A stretch of 64,000 nt of DNA from Saccopteryx bilineata (lineage: Eukaryota; Chordata; Mammalia; Chiroptera; Emballonuridae): positions 86,274,740 to 86,338,739 of the forward strand of contig NC_089491.1 in the NCBI RefSeq assembly GCF_036850765.1, read 5' to 3'. A program made the translations under genes and the position numbers. Shown here piece after piece: positions 1-10,783 of the stretch (position 1 is the first letter of the stretch; each line of letters opens with the position of its first letter). The notes beneath the pieces were generated by a model, which worked only from the letters and a program-made list of their open reading frames with translations, was not told the origin of the DNA and ran no database searches.

Positions 1-375
1 ATTTTTATTATTTTTTTTTCATTTTTCCGAAGCTGGAAACGGGGAGGCAGTCAGACTCCCGCATGTGCCTGACCAGGATCCACCCGGCATGCCCACCAGG
101 GGGCGATGCTTTGCCCCTCTGAGGCGTCACTCTGTTGTGTCCAGAGCCATTCTAGCGCCTGAGGCAGAGGCCACAGAGCCATCCCCAGCGCCCGGGCCAT
201 CTTTGCTCCAATGGAGCCTCACTGCGGGAGGGGAAGAGAGAGACAGAGAGGAAGGAGAGAAGGAGGGGTGGAGAAGCAAATGGGTGCCTCTCCTGTGTGC
301 CCTGGCCGGGAATCGAACCCAGGCTCCTGCACGCCAGGCCGACGCTCTACCACTGAGCCAACTGGCCAGGGCCTT
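1..375 (-). mobile_element. VES-like tRNA-derived SINE (window edge)
   Basis: Long VES-type SINE read on the minus strand. The pol III head lies near 373 with a TGGCTCAGTGG-like A box and a GGTTCGATTCC-like B box. The GC-rich body follows and a T-rich run (minus-strand A tail) reaches base 1. It carries one CCACCAGGGGGCG CTCF-like core at 93-105. Its left target-site duplication lies outside the window. Confidence 0.9.
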
Positions 376-419
376 TATTTCTATTTTAGATTTTATTAAA
401 TAAAATATATTACATATAC

Positions 420-960
420 AGTCTAAATGCTATGTGTTCAAATTCCATCACCTCTACAGCTGTATACCTTATCCTGAGCTGATGTTTATCATTCCTGTGA
501 CTATTATTATTTCACTATTATATAGATATGTCTATAAATAATAAATGATATTTTCTACATATTTCTAAACTTTACAGAAACAATGACATACTTGCTCTAT
601 TCCCTCGAAATTGTGTTTTTGAAATTTATTTTATGGATGGCTTATTTTCTTAGATGTTTAGTATTTCATTATATGATTACATCCAGAATTTGCTTATCCA
701 ATTTACAGTAAATTTCACTATTACAAATAATAAGGCAACAAGCATTCTGGATATATCTATTTGTATACCAGTAATGAATTATTTTTAAAACATATTTCTA
801 AAGGTGGGATTGCTTTATCAGGACTATGCTCATGTTCAAGTTTTTTATAATACCTAATTGTTCTGCCAGAGTGGCTGTTTCAATCCATATTAATATAAGC
901 ATGTTTGAAAATCTGTTTCTCTAAATTCTTGCTTCTATATGCCATATAGATTTTCATTTT
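420..960 (-). mobile_element. Ancient L1 3' ORF2/UTR fragment
   Basis: AT-rich sequence that resembles very diverged L1 ORF2 C-terminal and 3' UTR DNA in reverse orientation, for example the phrase around 805-880 (conserved 'ggattgctgggtca' region and the following segment). Strongly decayed and assigned by eye only. Confidence 0.4.
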
Positions 961-964
961 TAAA

Positions 965-1290
965 ATAATTTGTAAAAATTTTTCAATAATAGTTGACAAA
1001 TATTATTATATTAAAATCAGGTGTACACCCCAGTGATTACACATTACATAACTAAGTGATCATCCTGATAAATCTCCCCACCCATCAGACACCATACATA
1101 GTTATTAGAGTATTATTGACTATATTCCCTATGTTGTACTTTATATCCCTGTGACTATTCTGTAACAACCAATTTTTATTTTTTAATCTTTTCACCTTTT
1201 TCATCCACATCACAACCCACCTCCCATCTGGAAACAATCAAAATATTTTCTGTATCTATGAATCTGTTTTCGTTCTGCTTGTTCATTTAT
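965..1290 (-). mobile_element. L1 (L1MA-like) 3' UTR fragment
   Basis: Reverse complement of the typical mammalian L1 3' UTR, including the 'gtacaccccagtgattaca' area, the 'ctatattccctatgttgtac' phrase and 'cctgtgactattctgtaac'. The same family appears in the other orientation at about 42600-42985. Confidence 0.7.
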
Positions 1291-1309
1291 TTATTTATTT
1301 TTATTTTTT

Positions 1310-1395
1310 TATTTTTGTAAGAGGAGGGGAGACAGTGTGGCAGACTCCTGAATGGGATCCAATGGCAACCTCATCTGAGGTTGGTGCTTGAGTAC
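1310..1395 (-). mobile_element. Old VES-related SINE, distal part (split by LTR)
   Basis: Tail-side part of an old VES-related SINE with the gggatccaatggcaacc segment. It aligns by eye with the better-preserved copy at 51175-51497. The element continues at 1794-2037 after an inserted solo LTR. Confidence 0.65.
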
Positions 1396-1793
1396 TGTTG
1401 GGCAAATAAGTTTGTAACAAGTGTGTTTTAAGTTTGCTACCTTGTATTGGGGCAGAGCCATGAGTGTATAGTCTATGGAGGCTGCGAGTGCCTTCCCTCG
1501 GGGTGGCAGATTGCTAATTGTGAATTGCCTTCCTGCTTGGGAGGGGCCATGGTTAGTTGTTATTTGCTGGAGAAAGTTATTTTGGCGTGGCCAGTTTGCT
1601 GGAGAGTGCTGAGGCTGGTGGGGTCTATGAGTCTAGTAAAGCTGCAGAATGAGTTGGGACTTGAAAGCCCTGACTGAGAGGGAAGAGATCTTCCCTGCCC
1701 GTTTGCTTGTTCACCATTATGAGACTTTAATAAATAAAATGCCCCACCATTTTCTGGTCCATAATTCCTGCCGGAATTCAATGGGAACCTGCA
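1396..1793 (+). mobile_element. Solo LTR of an endogenous retrovirus
   Basis: A 398 bp block that begins TGTTGGGC and ends ACCTGCA, so it has TG..CA termini. An AATAAA-type polyadenylation signal lies near 1727-1737. Flanks read tgagtac on the left and tgaatac on the right, a 6/7 match expected of a decayed target-site duplication. It splits an old SINE exactly there. No retroviral coding sequence is attached. Orientation is inferred from the polyadenylation signal. Family not identified. Confidence 0.65.
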
Positions 1794-2037
1794 TGAATAC
1801 CAAGCTATTTTTAGCACCTGAGGCTGTCACGCTCTAATGGAGCTATTCTCAGTGCCCAGGGCCACATTCAAACCAATTGAGCCATTGGCTATGGGAGGAG
1901 AAGAGGGAGCAAGGGGGAGAGGAGGGTAGAGAAGCAGAGGGTCGCTTCTCGTCCTGTGTGCCCTGTCCGGGAATCATACCTGGAATGTCCATATGCTGGG
2001 CTGATGCTCTCTATTCACTGAGTCACTGGCCAGGGTG
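1794..2037 (-). mobile_element. Old VES-related SINE, head part (split by LTR)
   Basis: Continuation of the SINE interrupted by the solo LTR. It holds the 'agctatttttagcacctgag' segment, the purine-rich stretch at about 1890-1945 and a degraded pol III head ending at about 2037 (cactggccagggtg). Diverged well beyond the young VES copies. Confidence 0.7.
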
Positions 2038-2204
2038 TGTTTATTTATTTTGTTCTTTAAATTCAGTTGTTGGTAGATATGTGCTTATTGGTATTTTATC
2101 GTTCATATTTTTTATCTTTTTTTTTTCTTCTTAAAAAAGACCCTTTAACAAGTTATGTAATAGTGTTTGGTGGTGGCGAACTCATGTAGCATTTTTTAAA
2201 TAGT

Positions 2205-3101
2205 TTTATTTAGATAATTAATTTTAATGAGGTGACATTGGTCAACTAAAGCAGTGGTCCCCAACCCCCAGGCCATGGACCGGTACTAGTCTGTGGGCCA
2301 TTTGGTACCGGTCCGCAGAGAAAGAATAAATAACTTACATTATTTTTGTTTTATTTATATTTAAGTCTAAATGATGTTTTATTTTTAAAAAATGACCAGA
2401 TTCCCTCTGTTACATCCGTCTAAGACTCATTCTTGATGCTTGTCTCGGTCACGTGATACATTTATCCGTCGTACCCTAAAGGCCCATCCGTGAAAATATT
2501 TTCTTACATTAAACCAATCTGTGGCCCAAAAAAGGTTGAGGACCACTGAACTAGAGCACATAAATTTAGAGAAAACATCTACAGATCATTTGACATTCAA
2601 TTATGTTATATACCCATCACCCAAAGTCAAATCTTCCTCCATCACCCTTCATTTGGTTTTCTTTATGCCCCTTCCTTTCCACCACAACCTCCCTCTCCTC
2701 CCTTCCCCTCCCCCTGGTAACCACTGCACTCTTATCTATGTCCACAAGTCTCAATTTTGTGCCCCACCTATGTATGGAATCATATAGGTCTTAGTTTTTT
2801 CTCCTTTACTTATTTCACTCATTATAATGTTATCAAGGTCCACTCACATTGTCGTAAATGATCCGATGTCATCATTTCTTATGGCTGAGTAGTATTCCAT
2901 AGTGTATATGTACCACATCTTCTTTATCCAATCTTCTATTGAAGGGCTTTTTGGTTGTTTCCATGTCTTGACCACCATGACCACTGCTGCGATGAACATG
3001 GAGCTGCATGTGTCTTTATGTACCAATGATTTTGAGTTTTGGGGGTATATACCCAGTAGAGGGATTGCTGGGTCATATGATAGTTCTATTCATAATTTTT
3101 T
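2205..3101 (-). mobile_element. Older L1, 3' UTR and ORF2 C-terminus (left part)
   Basis: Reverse-strand L1 3' end related to the two young L1s but clearly more diverged. It has the 'caattatgttatatacccat' 3' UTR segment and an ORF2 C-terminal remnant near 2870-3080. A hAT sits inside its 3' UTR (2252-2548). The element is split at 3087-3101 by young L1 copy 1 and resumes at 10938. Confidence 0.85.
2252..2548. mobile_element. Non-autonomous hAT transposon, 297 bp
   Basis: Ends are imperfect inverted repeats: CAGTGGTCCCCAACC at the left and GGTTGAGGACCACTG at the right (14/15). Flanking 8-bp duplications are aactaaag (2244-2251) and aactagag (2549-2556), 7/8 matching. This TIR plus 8-bp duplication pattern is diagnostic of the hAT superfamily. 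No transposase is present. Confidence 0.88.
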
Positions 3102-3352
3102 TTTTTTTTTTTTTTATAATTTTATTTTTTTAATGGGGTGACATCAATAAATCAGGATACATATATTCAAAGATAACAAGTCCAGGTTATCTTGTCATTC
3201 AATTATGTTGCATACCCACCACCCAAAGTCAGATTGTCCTCTGTCACCTTCTATCTTGTTTTCTTTGTGCCCCTCCCACCCCCTATCCCTCTCCCATTCC
3301 CCCCTCCCCCCCGTAACCACCACACTCTTATCAATGTCTCTTAGTTTCACTA

Positions 3353-6300
3353 TTATGTCCCACCTACGTATGGAATAATACAGTTCCTGTTTTTTTTCTG
3401 ATTTACTTATTTCGCTTCGTATCATGTTATCAAGATCCCACCATTTTGCTGTAAATGTTCCGATGTCATCATTTCTTATGGCTGAGTAGTATTCCATAGT
3501 GTATATGTGCCACATCTTCTTTATCCAGTCATCTATTGATGGGCTTTTTGGTTGTTTCCATGTCCTGGCCACTGTGAACAATGCTGCAATAAACATGGGG
3601 CTGCATGTGTCTTTACGTATCAATGTTTCTGAGTTTTGGGGATATATACCCAGTAGAGGGATTGCTGGGTCATAAGGTAGTTCTATTTTCAGTTTTTGAG
3701 GAACCACCATACTTTCTTCCATAATGGTTGTACTACTTTACATTCCCACCAACAGTGTATGAGGGTTCCTTTTTCTCCACAGCCTCTCCAACATTTGCTA
3801 TTACCTGACTTGCTAATAACAGCTAATCGAACAGGTGTGAGGTGGTATCTCATTGCCGTTTTGATTTGCATTTCTCTAATAGCTAAAGAAGATGAGCATC
3901 TTTTCATATATCTGTTGGCCATTTGTATTTCTTCCTGTGAGAAGTGTCTATTCATATCCTCTTCCCATTTTTTTATTGGATTGTTTGTTTGTTGTTGAGT
4001 TTTATGAGTTCTTTGTATATTTTGGATATTAGGCCCTTATCTGAGCTGTTGTTTGAAAATATCATTTCCCATTTAGTTGGCTTTCTGTTTATTTTGTTAT
4101 CAGTTTCCCTTGCTGAGCAAAAACTTCTTAGTCTGATGTAGTCCCATTCATTAATTTTTGCCTTCACTTCTCTTGCCATTGGAGTCAAATTCATAAAATG
4201 CTCTTTAAAACCCAGGTCCATGAGTTGAGTACCTATGTCTTCTTCTATGTACTTAATTGTTTCAGGTCTTATGTTTAGATCTTTGATCCATTTTGAGTTA
4301 ATTTTTGTACAGGGGGAGAGACTGTAGTCCAGTTTCATTCTTTTGCATGTGGCTTTCCAGTTTTCCCAGCACCATTTATTGAAGAGGCTTTCTTTTCTCC
4401 ATTGTGTGTTTTTGGCCCCTTTATCAAAAATTATTTGACTATATATATGTGGTTTTATTTCTGGACTTTCTATTCTGTTCCATTGGTCTGAGTGTCTATT
4501 TTTCTGCCAATACCATGCTGTTTTGATTGTCGTGGCCCTATAATAGAGTTTGAAGTCAGGTATTGTTATGCCCCCAGCTTCATTCTTTTTCTTTAGGATT
4601 GCTTTGGCTATTCGGGGTTTTTTATAGTTCCATATAAATCTGATGATTTTTTGCTCTATTTCTTTAAAAAATGTCATTGGAATTTTGATGGGAATTGCAT
4701 TAAATTTGTATATTGCTTTGGGTAATATAGCCATCTTGATTATATTTATTCTTCCTAGCCAAGAACAAGGTATATTCTTCCATCTCATTATATCTTTTTC
4801 GATTTCCCTTAACAATGGTTTATAGTTTTCATTATATAAGTCCTTTACATTCTTTGTTATGTTTATTCCTAAGTATTTTATTTTTTTTGTTGCAATCGTG
4901 AAGGGGATTATTCTTTTGAGTTCCTTCTCAGTTGTTTCATTGTTGGCATATAGAAAGGCTATTGACTTCTGTATGTTAATTTTGTATCCTGCGACCTTAC
5001 TGTATTGGCTCATTGTTTCTAGTAGTCTTTTTGTGGATTCTTTGGGGTTTTCGATGTATAGGATCATATCATCTGCAAAAAGTGATACCTTTACTTCTTC
5101 TTTTCCGATATGGATGCCTTTTATTTCTTTGTCTTGTCTGATTGCTGTGGCGAGAACCTCTAGTACCACATTAAATAAGAGTGGAGAGAGTGGACAACCC
5201 TGTCTTGTTCCTGATTTAAGGGGGAAAGCCTTCAGTTTAGTGCCATTTAATATGATGTTAGCTGATGGTTTATCATATATGGCCTTTATCATGTTGAGAT
5301 ATTTTCCTTCTATACCCATTTTGTTGAGAGTCTTAAACATAAAATTGTGTTGTATTTTATCAAAAGCCTTTTCTGCGTCTATTGATAAGATCATGTGGTT
5401 TTTGTTCTTTGTTTTGTTGATATGGTGTATTACGTTAACTGTTTTACGTATGTTGAACCATCCTTGAGATTCTGGGATGAATCCCACTTGATCATGATGT
5501 ATTATTTTTTTAATATGTTGTTGTATTCGATTTGATAGTATTTTGTTTAGTATTTTAGCATCTGTATTCATTAGAGATATTGGTCTGTAGTTTTCTTTTT
5601 TTGTGCCATCCTTGCCTGGTTTTGGTATGAGGGTTATGTTGGCCTCATAAAATGTGTTTGGAAGTATTGCTTCTTCTTCAATTTTTTGGAAGACTTTGAG
5701 TAGAATAGGAACCAAGTCTTCTTTGAATGTTTGATAAAATTCGCTGGTATAGCTGTCAGGGCCTGGACTTTTATTTTTGGGGAGGTTTTTAATGGTTTTT
5801 TCTATTTCTTCTCTACTGATAGGTCTGTTTAGGCTTTCTGCTTCTTCTTGACTCAGTCTAGGAAGGTTGTATTGTTCTAGGAATTTATCCATTTCTTCTA
5901 GGTTGTTGAATTTAGTGGCATAAAGTTTTTCATAGTATTCTACAATAATTCTTTGTATATCTACGGTGTCCGTGGTGATTTCTCCTCTTTCATTTTGGAT
6001 TTTGTTTATATGAGTTCTTTCTCTTTTTTCCTTGGTAAGTCTTGCCAAGGGTTTGTCAATTTTGTTGATCTTTTCAAAGAACCAGCTCCTTGTTCTATTA
6101 ATTTTTTCTATAGTTTTTCTGTTCTCTAATTCATTTATTTCTGCTCTGATTTTTATTATCTCCTTTCTTCGGCTGCTTTTGGGTTGTCTTTGTTCTTCTT
6201 TTTCTAGTTCCTTAAGGTGGGAAGTTAAGTGGTTCACTTGGGCTCTCTCTTGTTTGTTCATATATGCCTGAAGCGATATGAACTTCCCTCTTATCACTGC

Positions 6301-7176
6301 TTTTGCTGCATCCCATAGATTCTGATATGTCGTATTGTCATTTTCATTAGTCTGTATATATCTTTTGATCTCTGCACTTATTTCTTCTTTGACCCATTCA
6401 TTTTTTAAAAGTATGTTGTTTAGTTTCCACATTTTTGTGGGATTTTTTTCCTCTTTTTTGCAGTTGAATTCTAGTTTCAAGGCTTTATGATCAGAAAATA
6501 TGCTTGGTACAACTTCAATTTTTCTGAATTTGCTGATATTGTTTTTGTGGCCCAACATATGGTCAATCCTTGAGAATGATCCATGTACACTGGAGAAAAA
6601 TGTATACTCAGTCACTTTGGGATGAAATGTCCTGTAGATGTCTATCATATCCAGGTGCTCTAGTGTTTTGTTTAAGGCCACTATGTCTTTGTTGATTCTC
6701 TGTTTGGATGACCGATCTAGAGCCGTCAGCGGTGTATTGAGGTCTCCAAGTATGATTGTATTTTTGTCAGTTTTTGTTTTAAGATCAATAAGTAGCTGTC
6801 TTATATATTTTGGTGCTCCTTGGTTTGGTGCATATATATTAAGAATTGTTATGTCTTCTTGATTCAGTGTCCCCTTAGCCATTATGAAATGGCCATTTTT
6901 GTCTCTAAGTACTTTTCCTGTCTTGTAGTCAGCATTATCCGATATGAGTATTGCTACACCTGCTTTTTTTTGGATGTTATTTGCTTGGAGTATTGTTTTC
7001 CAGCCTTTCACTTTGAATTTGTTTTTATCCTTGTTATTTAGATGAGTTTCCTGTAGGCAGCATACAGTTGGATTTTCTTTTTTAATCCATTCTGCTACTC
7101 TGTGCCTTTTTATTGGTGAGTTTAATCCATTTACATTTAGTGTAATTATTGATACTTGTGAGTTCCCTATTGCCAT
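3353..7176 (-). pseudogene. L1 ORF2 (endonuclease-reverse transcriptase), frameshifted near C-terminus
   Basis: ORF2p nicks target DNA and reverse-transcribes L1 RNA at the nick. The frame from 7176 stays open for 1067 codons. The endonuclease catalytic set is visible: N14, E43 in QETHL, D145 and N147 in GDLN, D205, and S228-D229-H230. The RT core has TRQGCPLSP and FADD. A 4-nt contraction of an (ACAA)n tract near 3985 shifts the frame, so the encoded protein ends after NNKQTIQ and lacks the C-terminal CX3CX7HX4C motif. That region survives in other frames (about 3955-3689 and 3722-3195). A second shift, one base lost from an A-run near 3697, follows. The conserved PGPDG motif reads PGPDS here (residue 475 by copy 2 numbering), a further possible hit. 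The ancestral stop corresponds to about 3353. Confidence 0.93.
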
Positions 7177-7406
7177 TTTATATCTTGCTTCCTGTTAGTT
7201 TTGTGTCTTGTTTGATCCTTCTCTTTCGTTTTTCTATCTTTTGTTTTTATTTGGTTGTATTCCATACATCTTTCCTCTGTTGCTATCTTTTTTATCTCAT
7301 GTGCTTCTGTGGTGGTTTTTTCAATGGTGGTTACCTTTGAGTAATGAAAAGGGTCCCTACCCTGTTCATTGTAGCGAACTATTTTGTGAGTACTTTTGCA
7401 CTCCAT
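7167..7406 (-). other. Inter-ORF small ORF of L1 copy 1 (79 codons)
   Basis: Open frame between ORF1 and ORF2, starting MECKSTHK and ending DIKWQ. Its last codons overlap the ORF2 start by 10 nt (ATGGCAATAG). The same frame is open in copy 2 at 34028-34267 with a single visible amino-acid difference (R versus C). The product would be Lys/Glu/Thr-rich with no domain I recognise. The local sequence is A-rich and poor in stop triplets, so chance openness is possible. It could support termination-reinitiation onto ORF2; that is inference. Confidence 0.3.
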
Positions 7407-7478
7407 CGTCCTTTGCTACTGTTAATCTTCGTCTCTCCCCCTCTTTCTTTTTGTTGTTGTAACAGTTTAAATTTGGTT

Positions 7479-8498
7479 TTATTGTGTTCTTCTTGGAGCT
7501 TTTACTTGTGGCTCTGTTTTTTTTTTGTTCTTTGTATCTGATTGGAGAACCCCCTTTAGTAATTCCTGGAGTGGGGGTTTTCTGATGATAAATTCCCTCA
7601 TCTTTTCTGTATCTGTGAATGTTTTTATTTCTCCTTCGTATTTGAAGGATAGCTTTGATGGGTATAGTATTCGTGGCTGAAAGTTCCTCTCTTTCAGGAC
7701 TTTAAATATTGGGGTCCACTCTCTTCTAGCTTGTAGAGTTTCTGCTGAGAAATCTGATGATAATCTAATGGGCCTTCCTTTATATGTTGTATTCTTCTTT
7801 TCCCTGGCTGCCTTGAGAATTTTTTCTTTGCTGTTGGTTTGTGTCAATTTCATTATGATATGCCTTGGAGTAGGTTTGTTGGGGTTAAGAAAACTTGGAG
7901 TTCTGTTTGCTTCTTGAACTTGAGGCTTTAGTTCTTTCCACAGGCTTGGGAAGTTCTCATCAATTATTTGTTTAAGTATGTTCTCCATTCCATTTTCTCT
8001 CTCTTCTCCCTCTGATATACCTATTATTCTTATGTTATTCTTTTTGATGGAGTCAGATAATTCTTGTAGGGCTATCTCATTTTTTTTAATTTTTGAGTCT
8101 CTTTCTTCTTCTCTCTGTTGTGCCTCAAGTTGCTTGTCTTCTATTTCACTAATCCTCTCTTCTATCTGACCTGTTCTATTAGCTAAGCTTGTTACTTCGT
8201 TTTTCAGCTCGTGAATTGAGTTTTTCATCTCTGTTTGATTTGTTTTTATAGTTTCAATTTCCTTGGACATATATTCTTTGTGTTCATGGAGTTGTTTTCT
8301 GAGCTCCCTATATTGCCTTTCTGTGTTTTCTTGTATATCTCGGAGGATTTTTAGGATTTCTATTTTGAATTCTCTGTCATTTAGCTCCAAGGTTTCCAAT
8401 ATATTACATTTTTTCTCCATAGATTTTTCCCCATCTAGCTGTGTTACCTCTCTTTCTTTTGTATCCATGATATTCGATTTTCTCTTCCTTAATGGCAT
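7479..8498 (-). CDS. L1 ORF1 protein (RNA-binding chaperone), intact
   Basis: 339 codons with no interruption, close to the length of mammalian L1 ORF1p. The protein trimerises, coats L1 RNA in cis and acts as a nucleic-acid chaperone in the ribonucleoprotein. Visible layout: a basic N-terminus (MPLRKRKS), a long charged coiled-coil region at about residues 40-150, an RRM-like domain starting near NIRIIGISEGEE (residues 155-166), and a C-terminal domain containing YPSKLSFKYEG. Start chosen at 8498 because the frame opens directly after the 5' UTR and the homologous ATG is at 32933 in copy 2. Copy 2 has a stop at codon 53 where this copy has R53, so this is the intact ORF1 of the pair. Whether it is expressed is unknown. 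Confidence 0.95.
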   Translation of the reverse strand: MPLRKRKSNIMDTKEREVTQLDGEKSMEKKCNILETLELNDREFKIEILKILRDIQENTERQYRELRKQLHEHKEYMSKEIETIKTNQTEMKNSIHELKNEVTSLANRTGQIEERISEIEDKQLEAQQREEERDSKIKKNEIALQELSDSIKKNNIRIIGISEGEERENGMENILKQIIDENFPSLWKELKPQVQEANRTPSFLNPNKPTPRHIIMKLTQTNSKEKILKAAREKKNTTYKGRPIRLSSDFSAETLQARREWTPIFKVLKERNFQPRILYPSKLSFKYEGEIKTFTDTEKMREFIIRKPPLQELLKGVLQSDTKNKKKTEPQVKAPRRTQ

Positions 8499-9959
8499 CT
8501 GAGGGTGGTTTTGTTGATAGTATTAATGAGATTTAATAAAGAATAAAAAGTTAAAAAAAATAAAAAAATAACAAATCGAAAAGAGTTGTTTTTTTAAAAA
8601 AAAATTAATAATGAAATAAAGAAAAATAAAATAACATAAAAATTTTTTAAAAAAGGAAATTATTCCCCCCCTCTTTTTTTCCTCTCCTCTCCTCTCCCCT
8701 CTTTCTTGAGAAAATCTTGTGGTGGACTGTGAGTTATAACAAACAATGCCTGTGATGGAGGGCCTGAATTAGGGAAAAGTAATAAAGGGGCAAAAAAGAG
8801 AGAAAGAAAAAAAAAAAAAAAAAAGGGGAAAAAAAAAGAAAAAAGAAAAAAAAAAGAGTGTATGGTCCCACAAAAAAGCAAATAAGGAAAAATTTGGGTC
8901 AAGAATAAAATGATTTGCTTTTAGGTGTTGGTTTTCTAAGAGTTATGATGAGAGGAATAAGAGGAAAATGGAAAAATGGGGGGACAAATTAAAAACTTAC
9001 TATTGTATTTAGTGGAACAAGAACTAGATAATATGGAGAGCCAGGGATGGGAGCACTGCTAGTGAGTTAAAAAGGTGAAGTAAAAACCCCCCAAAATGCC
9101 ACAAACATAGGTTTGAGTCCCAGATAAGATAATTTGTTTGTTATTGAGGTTTGAATGAGAGGAGATGTAAAGGAGAAAGGAAGAAACTAATATAGAAGGA
9201 GAAAAGAAAGAGAGAGAGAGAAAAAAAGAGGGAACCACTAAAAGAAGAAAAAAGAAAGGAGAGAGAGAGAGAGAGTTAAGGGTTTTGGAGTGCAACCCTC
9301 ATAGAGAGAAAGGAAGAGAAGAGAAATGATAATGGGAGATGTAACACTTATGGGTAGTGTAGTTCAAGGAGAGGAGAGAGTAAGACCGGTAGAGAGTTAA
9401 TCGGCCAAATTGGAGGAGGAAAAAAAAGTCTCAAGAATGAAGATAAGAGAAACAAACGAACAAATATAATAAAATGGGATAGGTTATAAAGTCTGCATAT
9501 TATTCTTGATTTTGAGAGGTTATCTTCTTGCTTTTTCTTTTCTCTCCCTCTTCCTGGTCGGTGACTCTGTACCCCGGGTTCTGCCCCTTTGGCACGCTCA
9601 GGTAGAGGTTTGCAGTTGATAAGTCTCTATGGCAATGTCATGTATTGTGCTTTATTCTCGTTGGGAGTCGAGGCTCATTAGCATTTATAGGCTCCGACCG
9701 TGAGAGAGTCCGTGTTCCTGGAGCCTTTCTCCTAGTCTTTCCTTCCTCAATTAGTAGCCTGATAGTCCAGGTATGGGGTTGCTGCTGCCTCTGTCTGGAT
9801 AGTAAGAGGCTCAAATTGCTGGCAACTCCCCACTCTATTTCCACTCAGCACAGGGCTCTGGGTAAGGCTCAGACAGTCAGAGCTGCTAGCATAATCAGGC
9901 GGGCTTTCCGCCCACTCGAAGACCTCTGGCTCTGCCACTCTATCCGGTAACACAAGCGG

Positions 9960-10490
9960 GCGCCCACTTCCGGGGCGCTTGGAGGAAACTCTCACTCACT
10001 GTCTGCAACCAGGATATCCGGCCAGCAGTCTCACGCTCTGAGTGAAACCCCCAACCGCAGGGAAAAGTTGCAGCATTGGAATTGAGTCTCGCTCCGTCCC
10101 CGTGTGCGGCTTTTGCAAGGCGCTGGGGCGGCCCGAGATTCCGCTTTGGCCCACACAAAGGCCCCTGACTCTGCCCCTCTGTGCGATAACACGGGCGCGC
10201 ACTGCCGAGGCACTCGGAGGAATCGCTCACTCCTTATCTGCGCGCGCACACCAGGATATGAGGCCTGCGCGGTTCCCTCTGAGTGAAACAGCCTCCAGCA
10301 CGGAAAATCTCCACCGTTGGGATTAGTTCTCACTCCCTCCCGTGCGTGGCTTTCCCAGGGCGCTGGGGCTGCCCAGAGACTCTGCCCTCAGCCCACAGAA
10401 AGGCCTCTGACCCTGCCTCTCCGTGGGGCAACACGGGCACCCACTTCCGCGGCTTAGGAAGAAATCTCTCTTCCACTAACTGCGCACCGA
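9960..10490 (-). repeat. GC-rich tandem units (monomer-like) in L1 5' UTR
   Basis: Related units recur with landmarks near 10001 (gtctgcaaccagg), 10241 (cgcgcgcacaccagg) and 10481 (tgcgcaccgaccagg), a spacing of about 240 bp. Each contains a 'gcagagtc..ggcctttgtgtggg'-like block (in L1 sense) and a 'gccgcgcacggg'-like block. The layout resembles the monomeric promoters known from rodent L1s. Confidence 0.7.
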
Positions 10491-10783
10491 CCAGGAGACC
10501 GGGTAAAATGGCTGCTCCGCTTGTCTTTCTTTGTTTGGGTTTGGCGCGAGTGTTAGCTTGTATTGCCCGGGTTGCCACAGGATCAGATTTTCCTCGGCTT
10601 GGATCTCTGAGCCACAGCCTGGTTCGGCCGTTTTTGCTGCGACGGCCTGGATCTATTCACCCCCTTTGCCCGCCTCAGTTTCTATATTCACAGTTACCAG
10701 AGAAAGCCGCCCTGTTTAGGTTAGTGAGGAAGGCGGAGCATTTCTTACTCCCTATTTCCTTCGGGGTTTGGTTATATATTTAG
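10283..10783 (+). other. Antisense ORF in L1 copy 1 5' UTR (166 codons)
   Basis: Open frame antisense to the L1, beginning MKQPPARK. An inner ATG at 10508 lies in a strong context (A at -3, G at +4) and would start MAAPLVFLCLGLARVLAC, a hydrophobic signal-like stretch. Copy 2 preserves the matching frame for about 115 residues (31215 to about 30865) at roughly 80% amino-acid identity, then a 4-nt length change shifts it. Position recalls primate L1 ORF0, but GC-rich DNA has few stop triplets, so coding status is unproven. Confidence 0.25.

Noticed and set aside
4859..5467. 202-codon frame on the plus strand, mirrored at 35967-36575 in copy 2
   Set aside because: It is antisense to the RT-coding region of L1 ORF2 and is kept open only because the sense strand is constrained. 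Same for other antisense frames over ORF1/ORF2.
10042..10326. Overlapping plus-strand frames in GC-rich L1 5' UTR units
   Set aside because: Several frames on both strands are open together because stop triplets are rare in GC-rich DNA; only the longer frame at 10283-10783 is listed, and cautiously.
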